DNA from: Jonesiaceae bacterium BS-20 | GTDB taxonomy: Bacteria > Actinomycetota > Actinomycetes > Actinomycetales > Cellulomonadaceae | Reading direction: 5' to 3' | NCBI GenBank assembly: GCA_039995105.1 | Contig: CP146203.1 | Location: 1,798,001-1,862,000, forward strand | DNA length: 64,000 bases | Part shown: positions 25,593 to 35,149 of the stretch, piece after piece | How the letters are laid out: every line of letters begins with the position of its first letter | Numbering within the stretch: position 1 is the first letter of the stretch | Position numbers and translations under genes: made by a program | Notes under the pieces: model-generated | Databases searched by the model: none | Told to the model about the DNA's origin: nothing | The model's input: only the letters and a program-made list of their open reading frames with translations

Positions 25593-26414
25593 TCAGCTAG
25601 CGCCCAGCACAAACGCCATGACCGCCTGCTGGACAGGTAGGAGCGAGCGTTTGAACTCGTACCCCACAAATGCTGGGTGCTCGATTGCGTCGCCACTAAC
25701 TTCCCTGCCCCGAATAAATGGCGGGCAAGGCACTAGTTTCACTCGAGCCGGCGCATGAGCAAGGACCTCGGCGGTTACCTGGAACGGTGCCAGCACGGCC
25801 GCGTGCTTACCTGGCCCATCGGTCAAGATGACATCGGCTTCGGCAACCGCTTGCAATAGATCATCGGTCCATGCGAGCCCGGGAATGGCCAATTCCTTTG
25901 GACAGCACTGAACGATGTCAAGGTTGAACACTTGTGCTGCTTCCCACCACGCCCTGGCGATGTTCCCGTCCGCCCCCACAAACACGTACTTGAGCTGAGT
26001 AAGATCACGGTCACGTCCAAGCGTGAACAGGTCTGACAACACCTCGCACGGGTGGTTCACATCGGTCATCGCGTTAATTACCGGCAACGCGTTGGCCTGC
26101 GCTAATTCCTCGAGGACAGCGATATTTGGGTGGCGGGCAATGACAACATTTGCCCACTGGGCTAGGTATCCCGCTACGTCAGCGAGCGCTTCGGGCTTGT
26201 CTAGGGTTTGGGGTGGAAAAGTGACCGGTTGCAGGCCCAGTTGGGCTGCGCCCAACTCAAAGGTGGTCCGGGTTCGCAATGAGGAATCGGGAAAGAACAT
26301 CACGGCTGCGCCGGGAATCTGAGGCCCGGTTCCACGCCCATAGCGATGGGCCAGTGCAAACACTTCTGCAATGTCGGCGGCGGTGAAATCGGTCAGGCGG
26401 ATAAGGTGGCGCAC
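25593..26414 (-). CDS. Atypical aspartate/ornithine carbamoyltransferase-fold protein
   Basis: At 273 residues it is shorter than OTCase or ATCase (about 300-335). The carbamoyl-phosphate site is recognisable as DSSLRTRTTFELG (S-x-R-T-R) with NAMTDVNHPCEVLSDLFTL where HPTQ is usual. The amino-substrate side is neither type: the OTCase HCLPA and ATCase HPGPxxRGVEI positions read LVPCPPFIRGREVSG. The reaction is probably carbamoyl transfer to or from an amino compound, but the substrate is unknown. The GTG start at 26414 is adjacent to conserved MRHLIRLTDF. No arginine or pyrimidine genes are nearby; MFS and NmrA-like genes flank it. Confidence 0.78.
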   Translation of the reverse strand: MRHLIRLTDFTAADIAEVFALAHRYGRGTGPQIPGAAVMFFPDSSLRTRTTFELGAAQLGLQPVTFPPQTLDKPEALADVAGYLAQWANVVIARHPNIAVLEELAQANALPVINAMTDVNHPCEVLSDLFTLGRDRDLTQLKYVFVGADGNIARAWWEAAQVFNLDIVQCCPKELAIPGLAWTDDLLQAVAEADVILTDGPGKHAAVLAPFQVTAEVLAHAPARVKLVPCPPFIRGREVSGDAIEHPAFVGYEFKRSLLPVQQAVMAFVLGAS

Positions 26415-26476
26415 CAGGCAATGCTAGCAGGCCAGTGCGCTGCATCCCCATTGTTTTCTGCGCCTGCAGGCCGGCG

Positions 26477-27943
26477 TTAACTCTCCTTGGAGATTGCGCC
26501 AACCAGTGCGCCGGTTTGTTGGGTAGTTTGGGCTTGCTGCGGCATTGGCTTGGACCGCGGAATCAGCAGTGTTAACGCAAGCGCGAGTAGCGCGGCAGCC
26601 GAACCAACAACAAAGCAGAGTTGGAAGGCGCTTTGCGGAGCAACACTTACGTCCCCCACGGTCACCTTGTTGCTCGTGAGCATGATTGCCATGACCGCAC
26701 CGGCCACGGTTGAACCAATCGAGCGCATGAGGGCGTTGACGCCCACACTAGACGATGCCTTTGATTGCGGCACGTTGTTCATGATCAGGGTTGGCATGGC
26801 CGCATAGGCAATAGCTACCCCGGCAGAAGCCACCGATGCCGCCACCATGAGTTTCCATGGCGCGTCCGTCATGAAGACGGCAAAGGTGTAACCGCTCGCT
26901 ATTACTCCCGAGCCAATGGCTAGGGTGATACGGCCGCCAAGCCGGGTGAGGAACATTGAGGATAGCGGAGAGACCAGGAGCATGGTGATGCCGGCCGGCG
27001 CCATCCACAGGCCAGTTTGCATGATTGTTTGGCCCAGTCCGTGGCCTGCCGCAAGTGGCATTTGCAGGAGTTGCGGCACCACGATTGCGTGGGCCATCAT
27101 GCCAAATCCGACCATGAGACCGGCCAGGTTTGTCATTAGAACCGGAAGATGCGCGGTTGTCCGCAGGTCTACTAGTGGCGAGTCATGACGTAGTTCGAAG
27201 TAACCCCAACCGAGCAGCACTACAGCGCCACCGAGGATCAACGCGAGGGTTGTTGGGCTCCCCCAACCCCAGTCATTTCCTTTGGACACACCAACCAGCA
27301 GCGCCACCAAACCGGCCGACAGCCCAGCCGCACCGCCCAGGTCAAACCTTGCCCCGGAGGCGACCGTTGAGCTTGGCAAGATTGCTGCCGACAAAATAAT
27401 CATGATCGCAGCCAGCACCGTTGCCAGCCAAAACAGCATCCGCCAATCGAAACTCTCAACAATCCAAGCAGCCAGTGGAAGCCCAAGTGCGCCTCCTACG
27501 CCCATCATGGCGCTAACCGCCGCTAGGGCCGAGTTTGATTTTTCCCTCGGGGCGACGTCTCGCACCAGACTAATCGCTACTGGCACGTACCCCATTGCCA
27601 AGCCTTGCAACACCCGTCCCGCCAGGATCAATGAAAACTGGTCTGCCACGGCACACAAGAAAGCACCCATCAACAGCAGCACGGCCGATCCCACCAAAAT
27701 AGGCTTCTTACCGTAAATATCCGCCAGCCGCCCTGCCATGGGCATTGCCACAGCTCCACCCAGGAGCGTAGCAGTCACCACCCAAGAAGCATTGCTGGCC
27801 GAGGTGCTCAACAACGTTGGCAACTCAGATTGAATTGGCAGCACGAGCGACTGCATAAGCGAGACACAAAGACTTGAGAAGCCCAAGACCAAAACAACGA
27901 TCAAAGGGCCAATTCCTCGTGCGGGGCGAGGTGCTGTGTTCAT
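26477..27943 (-). CDS. MFS exporter, DHA2/EmrB-like
   Basis: A 488-residue proton-driven exporter with about 14 membrane spans. Motif A reads GRLADIYGKKPILVG; further landmarks are RVLQGLAMGYVPVAISLVRD and GGALGLPLAAWIVESFDWRMLFW. It is divergent from a MarR regulator at 28013, the usual layout for a drug- or metabolite-inducible efflux pump. Two copies of an operator-like 15-mer occupy the 69-bp gap. The exported compound is unknown. Confidence 0.92.
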   Translation of the reverse strand: MNTAPRPARGIGPLIVVLVLGFSSLCVSLMQSLVLPIQSELPTLLSTSASNASWVVTATLLGGAVAMPMAGRLADIYGKKPILVGSAVLLLMGAFLCAVADQFSLILAGRVLQGLAMGYVPVAISLVRDVAPREKSNSALAAVSAMMGVGGALGLPLAAWIVESFDWRMLFWLATVLAAIMIILSAAILPSSTVASGARFDLGGAAGLSAGLVALLVGVSKGNDWGWGSPTTLALILGGAVVLLGWGYFELRHDSPLVDLRTTAHLPVLMTNLAGLMVGFGMMAHAIVVPQLLQMPLAAGHGLGQTIMQTGLWMAPAGITMLLVSPLSSMFLTRLGGRITLAIGSGVIASGYTFAVFMTDAPWKLMVAASVASAGVAIAYAAMPTLIMNNVPQSKASSSVGVNALMRSIGSTVAGAVMAIMLTSNKVTVGDVSVAPQSAFQLCFVVGSAAALLALALTLLIPRSKPMPQQAQTTQQTGALVGAISKES

Positions 27944-27969
27944 CAGGTTCCTTCCATCATCCGGTCAAT

Positions 27970-28008
27970 ATGTAACTTACACATCTAACCGTTATGTAGA
28001 ATACACAT
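27970..28008. promoter_or_regulatory. Pair of candidate MarR operators
   Basis: ATGTAACTTACACAT (27970-27984) and ATGTAGAATACACAT (27994-28008) are near-identical imperfect palindromes with 24-bp centre spacing between the divergent MFS and MarR genes. The second ends 4 bp before the MarR start codon, so binding would block both directions. Confidence 0.6.
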
Positions 28009-28012
28009 ATCA

Positions 28013-28483
28013 ATGGATCGAAACAACACGGGATACACGGTGCCCTCAAGCAGCAACGAGAATCTGGCCAAAGAACTCATGGCCCTTCTGGAGAACTTTG
28101 ACGCCCAGCGGCGCCTTCTAGGCCAGCACGCCACGCTCAAGACCGCAGACATCCGCCTACTGTGGCTTTTTAACGACGGCAAATCACGCACGCTCAAGGA
28201 AATGGCCGCTGAGCTGGGCCTTGAACAATCAACCGTGAACCGTCAGGTCAACGCGGCCATCAACGATTCTTTGCTGACCAGAAACAAAAACGATCCCACC
28301 GAGCCCTATCGGTTTGAACCGTCAGAATTTGGCACCCAAGAGTTCTCCAAGTACATGGCGGCAACCACCGGCGCTTACACCCAAACGTTTGCGCAGCTGG
28401 GCAACCAAAACGAGGAGTTTATGACGCTCATGCGCTCGTTTGTTGCCTCATTCACCCAAAGCGTTCAGGGCTCGGCACCTTAA
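28013..28483 (+). CDS. MarR-family regulator
   Basis: A winged-helix DNA-binding protein of 156 residues. The recognition region KTADIRLLWLFNDGKSRTLK followed by EMAAELGLEQSTVNRQVNAA matches the MarR helix-turn-helix and wing (LTRNKNDPTEPYRF); helices at both ends would form the dimer interface. It probably represses the divergent MFS exporter and itself, with relief by a small ligand. The ATG at 28013 immediately follows the second operator copy. Confidence 0.88.
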   Translation: MDRNNTGYTVPSSSNENLAKELMALLENFDAQRRLLGQHATLKTADIRLLWLFNDGKSRTLKEMAAELGLEQSTVNRQVNAAINDSLLTRNKNDPTEPYRFEPSEFGTQEFSKYMAATTGAYTQTFAQLGNQNEEFMTLMRSFVASFTQSVQGSAP

Positions 28484-28510
28484 AAACTCCAGTGGCCCTC
28501 ACGTGACGAA

Positions 28511-29683
28511 TCAGGTCCCGGGCGGTTGCACAACGCCCCTAGCAGTAATTTCCATGGACGAGAGTGTGACCTGGGGATTCATTGCCATTTCCAGCGGTAA
28601 TCCAGGCTCATGAATGCATAAGACCTGATCAATGTTGGTAAGCGTCAGCCCCTGTAAGTCGACCTTTCCGGCAAGTGCAACAACCCGGGCGTTGCCCATT
28701 TTCTTTGCTAGTTTTGCAATCGCTGCGGGAGCCTTACCGCCCATGGTGCTGGCATCGATTGCACCCTCGCCCGTAAACACCAGGTCCGCGCCACGGAAAT
28801 ACTCGGTATAGCCCAATTGATCCACCAAGTATTTTAGTCCGGGCTTGACCTGGCCACCCAGTGCGAGCAGAGCCGCCCCCAAGCCTCCTGCCGCTCCTGC
28901 CCCTGGAATCTTAGCGACCGAGCGCCCCGCTGCCGCGAGAGCTTTGGCCCAGTGCTCCATGTGGCGTTCTAACAGGTCGATCTGGTCGCTGGTTGCCCCT
29001 TTTTGGGGACCGAAAATGCGGGCTGCACCGGCTGGTCCGGTCAGCCGGTTGGATACGTCGGTCATCGCAATGAGCTCAACGTTGCCAAAGCGTTTGTTCA
29101 GGTCAGGCAGTTCAACGTGGGTTGGGCCATCCAGCAAGGGATTCTTACCCGGAGTCACTTGAATTTTGTTGCCCTGCGCATCGGTAATTTTGGCTCCCAG
29201 TGCCTGTAGGAACCCAACTCCGCCGTCCGTGCAGGCACTTCCACCCAGGCCAATGGCAATGCTGGTAACACCCCGTTCTAAGACTCGCAGGACCTGCTCC
29301 CCTAAACCGGCCGATGACGCTCGCAGGGAGGTGGTGTCATCAATGACACCGGCCCCAACCAGCCCTACCGTTTGGGCGCATTCGAGTATTGCTCGCCTGG
29401 GTTTCTTGCCTCCCGGCAAGTTCTGCGTCTCAAGGAGGTATTGGGCGGGCACGGAGGCGCCAAAGCAGTTCGCTGCGGACTCGGGTACGAGCTGAGCGGT
29501 GGTATCCCGATGGTGCGGAGCCTTGGCCCATGCCTCTAACGTTCCTTCACCCCCATCGGCGATGGGCAACACGGTCACCTCAGCGCCCGGGTAGACCGCC
29601 CGCACGCCCTTGGCTACGGCCAGCCCGGCATCTACCGAACTGACCGAGCCTTTAAACGAATCAAGAGCAACAACTACCTGCAA
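28511..29683 (-). CDS. glxK: Glycerate kinase (GlxK family)
   Basis: Phosphorylates D-glycerate, giving 2- or 3-phosphoglycerate for glycolysis. At 390 residues it is normal for the type 1 family: VVVALDSFKGSVSSVDAGLAV at the N-terminus, VLPIADGGEGTLEAW, the nucleotide region TSIAIGLGGSACTDGGVGFL, and GAGAAGGLGAALLALGG with DLVFTGEGAIDASTMGGKAP. The start is TTG at 29683 with AAGGAAAA upstream. It follows the transaldolase gene by 13 bp and is probably cotranscribed with it. Confidence 0.94.
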   Translation of the reverse strand: MQVVVALDSFKGSVSSVDAGLAVAKGVRAVYPGAEVTVLPIADGGEGTLEAWAKAPHHRDTTAQLVPESAANCFGASVPAQYLLETQNLPGGKKPRRAILECAQTVGLVGAGVIDDTTSLRASSAGLGEQVLRVLERGVTSIAIGLGGSACTDGGVGFLQALGAKITDAQGNKIQVTPGKNPLLDGPTHVELPDLNKRFGNVELIAMTDVSNRLTGPAGAARIFGPQKGATSDQIDLLERHMEHWAKALAAAGRSVAKIPGAGAAGGLGAALLALGGQVKPGLKYLVDQLGYTEYFRGADLVFTGEGAIDASTMGGKAPAAIAKLAKKMGNARVVALAGKVDLQGLTLTNIDQVLCIHEPGLPLEMAMNPQVTLSSMEITARGVVQPPGT

Positions 29684-29696
29684 GAGTTTTCCTTCA

Positions 29697-30815
29697 CTAC
29701 TGCTTGCGGTGAGCTGCTACCGTATCCACCACGTCATGCCAGGCAACAATAAATTTATCCACGCCCTCTTGTTCGAGCAAGGCGGTGACGTCATCAATGT
29801 CGATGCCTAATGCGGCTAGGTCATCAATAACCTGCTGGGATGCTGCATAGGCTTGGGTGATGGTGTCCACGGTAATCTGCCCGTGGTCAAACGTTGCCTC
29901 AAGCGTCTTGGCCGGCATGGTATTGACCGTGTTTTGGGCCACCAGTTCTTCAACGTAAGCGGTGTCCCGAATACTCGGGTCTTTGACACCGGTAGATGCC
30001 CACAGGGGACGCTGCAGGTGTGCGCCGGCTGCGATAAGTTTTTGAGCCCGCGGGGTCGCAAACGTTTCCTCGAACAGTTTGTAGGCCAACCGCGCATTTG
30101 CAATCCCGGCCTTGCCTTTGAGCTCGACTGCCTTTGCTTGGTCACTCACCTTGGCCAGGCGGTTATCCACCTCGGTATCCACGCGGGAGACAAAGAACGA
30201 GGCAACCGAACGGATCTGAGAAATGTCCTTGCCCGCCGCCTGTGCCCGTTCCAAACCGTCTAGGTAGGCATCGAGCACTTGGGCGTACCGAGACAAGCTA
30301 AAAATCAACGTAACGTTGATGCTGATTCCGAGGGCAAGGGACTGGGCAATCGCTTCGATCCCGGCCTCGGTGGCCGGAATTTTGATGTACACGCCCTTGT
30401 GGTCAACCCGGTCATGCAGATACTGGGCCTGAGCGACGGTACCCTGCGTGTCATGGGCGAGCGTAGGCGACACTTCAATTGAAACCCGCCCATCTTCACC
30501 GTTTGAGGCAGCATAGGTGGGCTCAAAGATCTTGCAAGCAAGCCGCACATCCGTGGTCATGAGTTCAAAAATGGCGCTTTCGGTATCCAGATTTGGGTCC
30601 AGCTTGCCAAGGTCTTCTTCATAGTCAGCCGAGCTTGAGATCGCATTTTGAAAAATAGACGGGTTGGTCGTCACCCCAACAACATTGCGGGTGGCGATCA
30701 AGTTCTCTAGGTCCCCGGTGTTGATTCGTTTGCGGGAAAGATCATCGAGCCAAATACTCACCCCCGCATTACTCAACTGGGTGGTGGCGGAATCTTGTGC
30801 GGATACGTTTGACAT
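29697..30815 (-). CDS. tal: Transaldolase
   Basis: Non-oxidative pentose phosphate pathway enzyme transferring a dihydroxyacetone unit via a Schiff base. The 372 residues match the actinobacterial form. Landmarks are [25 protein letters not shown], the lysine-bearing [16 protein letters not shown] and [16 protein letters not shown], then [11 protein letters not shown]. The ATG at 30815 has AAGGAG 6 bp upstream. Unlike many actinobacteria it is not next to transketolase; glycerate kinase follows. Confidence 0.96.
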   Translation of the reverse strand: MSNVSAQDSATTQLSNAGVSIWLDDLSRKRINTGDLENLIATRNVVGVTTNPSIFQNAISSSADYEEDLGKLDPNLDTESAIFELMTTDVRLACKIFEPTYAASNGEDGRVSIEVSPTLAHDTQGTVAQAQYLHDRVDHKGVYIKIPATEAGIEAIAQSLALGISINVTLIFSLSRYAQVLDAYLDGLERAQAAGKDISQIRSVASFFVSRVDTEVDNRLAKVSDQAKAVELKGKAGIANARLAYKLFEETFATPRAQKLIAAGAHLQRPLWASTGVKDPSIRDTAYVEELVAQNTVNTMPAKTLEATFDHGQITVDTITQAYAASQQVIDDLAALGIDIDDVTALLEQEGVDKFIVAWHDVVDTVAAHRKQ

Positions 30816-30887
30816 GACACTCCTTTGGATCGCGGTCTTCAGTACCACTATATGCCCCACCCTGGCAGCATTGGCAGGATACAGAAA

Positions 30888-30917
30888 TGCTCCCCCACCC
30901 GTTTGGGTGAGGGAGCA
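30888..30917 (-). terminator. Terminator of the DUF3052-peroxiredoxin operon
   Basis: A 13-bp stem with one mismatch (30888-30900 with 30905-30917) and a 4-nt loop, lying 39 bp after the peroxiredoxin stop on the minus strand and followed by TTTC. Confidence 0.75.
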
Positions 30918-30956
30918 CTACATGACCTCTAAAACTATTGGAGGCAACTATTGCCG

Positions 30957-31430
30957 CTACGACGCGTGTGCGGTCAACTCCGCAAGTGCTTGACGGTAGC
31001 CGGCAAAGTCACGAGCCTGGCCCCGCTGGTTAATGACAGACCAACGAACGGTTCCTGAGGCATCGAGAAGAAAACTCCCGCGCACCGCCAAACCGTTCTC
31101 GGTGTCAAACACCCCGTATTGCTGGGCAACCTCACCGTGCGGCCAAAAGTCGGACAGGAACGAGAACTCGTAGTTCTCCTGCTCTGCCCACGCCTTTTGA
31201 GCGAACATGGGGTCGCATGAAATCGCCAACAGCGTGACGTCCGCGTCCTCAAAGAGAGCTAAGTTATCCCGCAACTCACACAGTTCACCGGTGCAAATAC
31301 CAGAAAAAGCGAACGGAAAAAACACCAGCAGAACATTCTTGCCGCGCAACTCGCTCAGCGTGACGGGGGTGCCGTGGTTATCTCGCAGCGTGAAGTCAGG
31401 GGCTAGCTGCCCCACCAAACTCGCAGTCAT
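30957..31430 (-). CDS. Peroxiredoxin (AhpE/BCP-like)
   Basis: A thiol peroxidase of 157 residues reducing peroxides in the cytoplasm. The thioredoxin fold is shown by APDFTLRDNHGTPVTLSELRGKNVLLVFFPFAF, and the peroxidatic cysteine is in FSGICTGELCELRD. A second cysteine sits five positions later (C-x4-C), the spacing of atypical 2-Cys BCP/PrxQ enzymes rather than the one-Cys AhpE whose genomic context it shares. It follows the DUF3052 gene by 6 bp. Confidence 0.92.
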   Translation of the reverse strand: MTASLVGQLAPDFTLRDNHGTPVTLSELRGKNVLLVFFPFAFSGICTGELCELRDNLALFEDADVTLLAISCDPMFAQKAWAEQENYEFSFLSDFWPHGEVAQQYGVFDTENGLAVRGSFLLDASGTVRWSVINQRGQARDFAGYRQALAELTAHAS

Positions 31431-31436
31431 CAGTGC

Positions 31437-31850
31437 CTACCGGCCACGTCCGCGGTGGGAAAGCTTGGTTGCGGTCCAATCAGGAGCAACCGAAAGCGTT
31501 GACATGGCGTGCAGGCCCGCGGTTGTTGCGGCCTCCTGAATCACGTCATGACCAATGTGGCCATCGCGGCCGGGCTTGGCGTTAAATACCCAAATGCTGC
31601 CCCCGTCCTCAAGGACGGTTTGAGCGTCAACTAACGTATCGGTGAGGTCGCCATCTTCCTCACGCCACCAGACAATTGCACCGTCTGTTACGCCGTCATA
31701 ATCCTCATCGGCCAACTCGTTGTCCGTGTGATCCTCAATTGCCTCACGCAATGCCTGATCTACGTCCTCGTCCCAGCCAAATTCTTGGACGACAAACCCA
31801 GTCAGAAAACCAAATTGGTCTGGCTTCTGGGCGTCAGCGGTCGCTGCCAC
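31437..31850 (-). CDS. DUF3052 family protein
   Basis: 137 residues, acidic (WDEDVDQALREAIEDHTDNEL and EDYDGVTDGAIVWW). The order DUF3052, peroxiredoxin and divergent aceE is widely kept in actinobacteria, which supports the call. No catalytic motif is apparent; C-terminal VFNAKPGRDGHIGHDVIQEA is conserved in the family. Its function is unknown. It is first in the two-gene operon with the peroxiredoxin. Confidence 0.88.
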   Translation of the reverse strand: MAATADAQKPDQFGFLTGFVVQEFGWDEDVDQALREAIEDHTDNELADEDYDGVTDGAIVWWREEDGDLTDTLVDAQTVLEDGGSIWVFNAKPGRDGHIGHDVIQEAATTAGLHAMSTLSVAPDWTATKLSHRGRGR

Positions 31851-32273
31851 AGTGATGTGATTCCTTTCTAGATGTCCTCTACCGAATATTGAGGAACAGT
31901 GACGTCAATTTAACCTAAAATTACGGTCTTGCGCATCAAAACATGCGGAAACTGAGCAACTTCCCCCGTGTCTGCGCATTTCGCCTCGCATTTGACACTT
32001 CAATATCTCACTGAGCGATAGGCTTATTCAACTATGGCAACGTAATTGCCCCAGGGGCGAATATGGCTAAAAACCGCCACTTTTGACCCGGTGTCACGAA
32101 TGTCACGTCGATACTTGGACCCCCAAGGTGGAAATGCTGGTCAAACCTGACCAGAATTGATAGAAACCGGAAACGGTCAACAAGCAAACCTTGTAGCGCA
32201 CCAGCGCATGACCAAATGCCGGGTAGGCGAGCGTTAGGGCCAACTGCTCTAGAGCTCACGACACGTAGTGAGG
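31851..32273. promoter_or_regulatory. Divergent promoter region of aceE and the DUF3052 operon
   Basis: A 423-bp gap with no convincing gene. A TTGACA (31992-31997) is a possible -35 for aceE. An inverted repeat CTGGTCA-AACC-TGACCAG (32137-32154) is a candidate operator 120 bp before aceE, and GTGTCACGAATGTCACG (about 32091-32107) repeats GTCACG. The long distance suggests a sizeable leader or distal regulation. Confidence 0.5.
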
Positions 32274-35030
32274 ATGGCTGTGGCTGCGTACGAACAATCT
32301 GGACCAATTATCAATGGTCTCATTAGCCAAGTCCCAGATTTCGATCCGGAAGAAACCGGCGAGTGGATCGAATCTTTGGACGGGCTCATCGATGAAGCAG
32401 GGGGCCCGCGTGCCCGTTATATCCTGTTGAACCTGCTTAAGCGCGCACGCGAGCGCAACGTAACGGTCCCGTCATACCTGACTACTCCGTACGTAAACAC
32501 CATTGGCGTACACGACGAGCCGTACTTCCCCGGCGATGAAGCCATGGAACGCAAGTACCGTTCCTGGATCCGTTGGAACGCTGCCGTACTGGTTACCCGT
32601 GCGCAGCGACCAGAAATTTCCGTGGGTGGACACATCTCCTCCTACGCTTCAGTTGCCACGTTGTATGAAATTGGCCTGAACCACTTCTTCCGCGGCAAGG
32701 ACCACCCGGGCGGTGGAGACCAGATTTACTTCCAGGGTCACGCCTCCCCCGGTGTCTACGCACGCGCGTTCCTTGAAGGCCGCCTCGACGCTGACCACCT
32801 CGATGGTTTCCGCCAAGAGCACTCCCACGGCGGACTGGGTGCAGGACTCCCGTCATACCCACACCCGCACCAGATGCCTGACTTCTGGGAATTCCCAACC
32901 GTCTCCATGGGTCTTGGCCCAGCATCGGCCATCTACCAGGCGTGGACTAATAAGTACCTGCACAACCGAGGTATCAAGGACACCAGCCAGCAGGACGTAT
33001 GGGCCTTCCTTGGTGACGGCGAGATGGACGAGCCAGAGAGCCGCGGAATGCTCCAGCTTGCCGCTCAGCAGCAGCTGGACAACCTCACCTTCGTGGTTAA
33101 CTGCAACCTGCAGCGCCTTGACGGCCCGGTTCGCGGTAACGGCAAAATCATCCAGGAACTTGAGTCCTTCTTCAAGGGTGCTGGCTGGAACGTCATCAAG
33201 GTTATTTGGGGCCGCGAGTGGGACGTGCTGCTGAACGCAGACAAGGACCGCGCGCTAGTCAACCTCATGAACGTCACCCCGGACGGCGACTACCAGACGT
33301 ACAAGGCAAACGACGGCGCGTTCGTTCGTGAGCACTTCTTTGGCCGTGACCCACGGACCAAGAAGCTTGTTGAGAACATGACTGATGATGAGATCTGGGC
33401 ACTCAAGCGCGGTGGTCACGACTACCGCAAGATCTACGCCGCTTATGCAGCTGCCCGTGAGCACACAGGTCAGCCAACTGTCATCCTTGCCCACACCATT
33501 AAGGGCTACCAGCTCGGTTCTGGCTTTGCGGGACGTAACTCCACGCACCAGAAGAAGAAGTTGGACCTCGAAGACCTGAAGCTGCTGCGCGACTCGCTGC
33601 ACGTGCCAATCACGGACGAGCAGCTTGAAGCCGACCCAGCCGCGCCACCGTACTACCACCCTGGTATGGACGCACCTGAGATCCAATACATGATGGACAG
33701 CCGCGCCAAGCTTGGTGGATTCGTTCCTGAGCGTCGCACTAACCACGCCGAGATCACTCTTCCGGCTGACAAGCCATACGAGGTACTCAAGCGTGGTTCC
33801 GGTAACCAACAGGTTGCATCCACCCAGGCATTTGTTCGCTTGCTCAAGGAACTGATCAAGGACAAGGAATTCGGTCACCGCATTGTGCCGATCATTCCGG
33901 ATGAGGCCCGTACCTTCGGTCTGGACTCAATCTTCCCAAGCGCCAAGATCTTTAACACCCTGGGTCAGAACTACTTGGCTGTTGACCGCGACATGATGCT
34001 GTCATACAAGGAATCTGAAGCCGGTCAGATCATGCACACCGGAATCAACGAGGCCGGCTCGGCTTCCGCGTTCCAAAGCGTTGGTACCTCATACGCAACG
34101 CACGGTGAGGTTCTGGTTCCGTTCTACATCTTCTACTCGATGTTCGGATTCCAGCGCACCGGCGACCAGTTCTGGGCCGCAGGCGACCAGCTCACCCGTG
34201 GATTCATTATTGGTGCAACCGCAGGCCGCACCACCCTAACCGGTGAGGGACTGCAGCACGCTGACGGTCACTCACCACTGTTGGCCGGTACGAACGCCTC
34301 AATCGTTCAGTACGACCCTGCCTACGGCTACGAAATCCGCCACATCATCAAGGATGGTCTACAGCGGATGTACGGCAAGGACGACCCGCGCAACCCGGAC
34401 GTCATGTACTACCTCACCGTGTACAACGAGCCAATGCACCAGCCGGTTGAGCCAGAAGGTGTTGACGTTGAGGGCATCCTCAAGGGTATCCACTTCATCT
34501 CCCAAGGAGAGGGTGACGGCCCACGCCCAACCCTGCTCGCCTCGGGCGTTGGTGTGCCATGGGCTCTTGAGGCCCAGCAGCTCTTGAAGGACGACTGGGG
34601 CATTGCCGCAGATGTCTGGTCAGTAACCTCATGGAACGAACTACGCCGTGACGGTCTCTTGGCTGACGAGCACAACTACCTACACCCTGAACTTGAGCCA
34701 CGTGAGGCGTTTGTAACTTCACGTCTTAAGGGCAGCGCCGGACCATTCATTGCAACTTCTGACTACGACCACATGGTCCCAGATCAGATCCGCAAGTGGG
34801 TTCCAGGTGACTACGAGGTTCTCGGTGCTGATGGCTTTGGCTTCTCAGACACCCGTGCTGCCGCTCGCCGTTACTTCAAGATTGACGGCCCATCCATGGT
34901 GGTCCGCACTCTGCAAGCAATGGCACGCCGCGGTGAGGTTTCAGCTGACCTGCAGGCACAGGCTATTGCCAAGTACGACCTGCACAACGTGAAGGCCGGA
35001 ACTTCCGGAGTAGTTGGCGGAGACTCCTAA
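32274..35030 (+). CDS. aceE: Pyruvate dehydrogenase E1 component, homodimeric type
   Basis: Thiamine-diphosphate enzyme that decarboxylates pyruvate and acetylates the lipoyl groups of E2. The 918 residues match the homodimeric E1. Signatures are [18 protein letters not shown] near the start, [38 protein letters not shown], the thiamine-diphosphate motif [14 protein letters not shown]...[14 protein letters not shown], and [15 protein letters not shown]. The ATG at 32274 is used; a GTG at 32268 is in frame and no clear ribosome site discriminates between them. It starts the acetyl-CoA to fatty acid region; a 50-bp palindrome follows. Confidence 0.96.
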   Translation: MAVAAYEQSGPIINGLISQVPDFDPEETGEWIESLDGLIDEAGGPRARYILLNLLKRARERNVTVPSYLTTPYVNTIGVHDEPYFPGDEAMERKYRSWIRWNAAVLVTRAQRPEISVGGHISSYASVATLYEIGLNHFFRGKDHPGGGDQIYFQGHASPGVYARAFLEGRLDADHLDGFRQEHSHGGLGAGLPSYPHPHQMPDFWEFPTVSMGLGPASAIYQAWTNKYLHNRGIKDTSQQDVWAFLGDGEMDEPESRGMLQLAAQQQLDNLTFVVNCNLQRLDGPVRGNGKIIQELESFFKGAGWNVIKVIWGREWDVLLNADKDRALVNLMNVTPDGDYQTYKANDGAFVREHFFGRDPRTKKLVENMTDDEIWALKRGGHDYRKIYAAYAAAREHTGQPTVILAHTIKGYQLGSGFAGRNSTHQKKKLDLEDLKLLRDSLHVPITDEQLEADPAAPPYYHPGMDAPEIQYMMDSRAKLGGFVPERRTNHAEITLPADKPYEVLKRGSGNQQVASTQAFVRLLKELIKDKEFGHRIVPIIPDEARTFGLDSIFPSAKIFNTLGQNYLAVDRDMMLSYKESEAGQIMHTGINEAGSASAFQSVGTSYATHGEVLVPFYIFYSMFGFQRTGDQFWAAGDQLTRGFIIGATAGRTTLTGEGLQHADGHSPLLAGTNASIVQYDPAYGYEIRHIIKDGLQRMYGKDDPRNPDVMYYLTVYNEPMHQPVEPEGVDVEGILKGIHFISQGEGDGPRPTLLASGVGVPWALEAQQLLKDDWGIAADVWSVTSWNELRRDGLLADEHNYLHPELEPREAFVTSRLKGSAGPFIATSDYDHMVPDQIRKWVPGDYEVLGADGFGFSDTRAAARRYFKIDGPSMVVRTLQAMARRGEVSADLQAQAIAKYDLHNVKAGTSGVVGGDS

Positions 35031-35047
35031 ACCGTAACGCGTAAGTA

Positions 35048-35097
35048 AAAATGCCGGTGGCGCCAAACCCAATTGGGTTTGGCGCCACCGGCATTTT
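35048..35097 (+). terminator. aceE terminator, a perfect 50-bp palindrome
   Basis: AAAATGCCGGTGGCGCC... (35048-35072) is exactly complementary to 35073-35097 with no loop bases between the arms. It starts 17 bp after the aceE stop and ends in TTTT. Confidence 0.88.
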
Positions 35098-35149
35098 AGA
35101 CGCTTTCAGCTGTGGCCCTACGCATCAGGCCAAGACATGAAACCTACCG

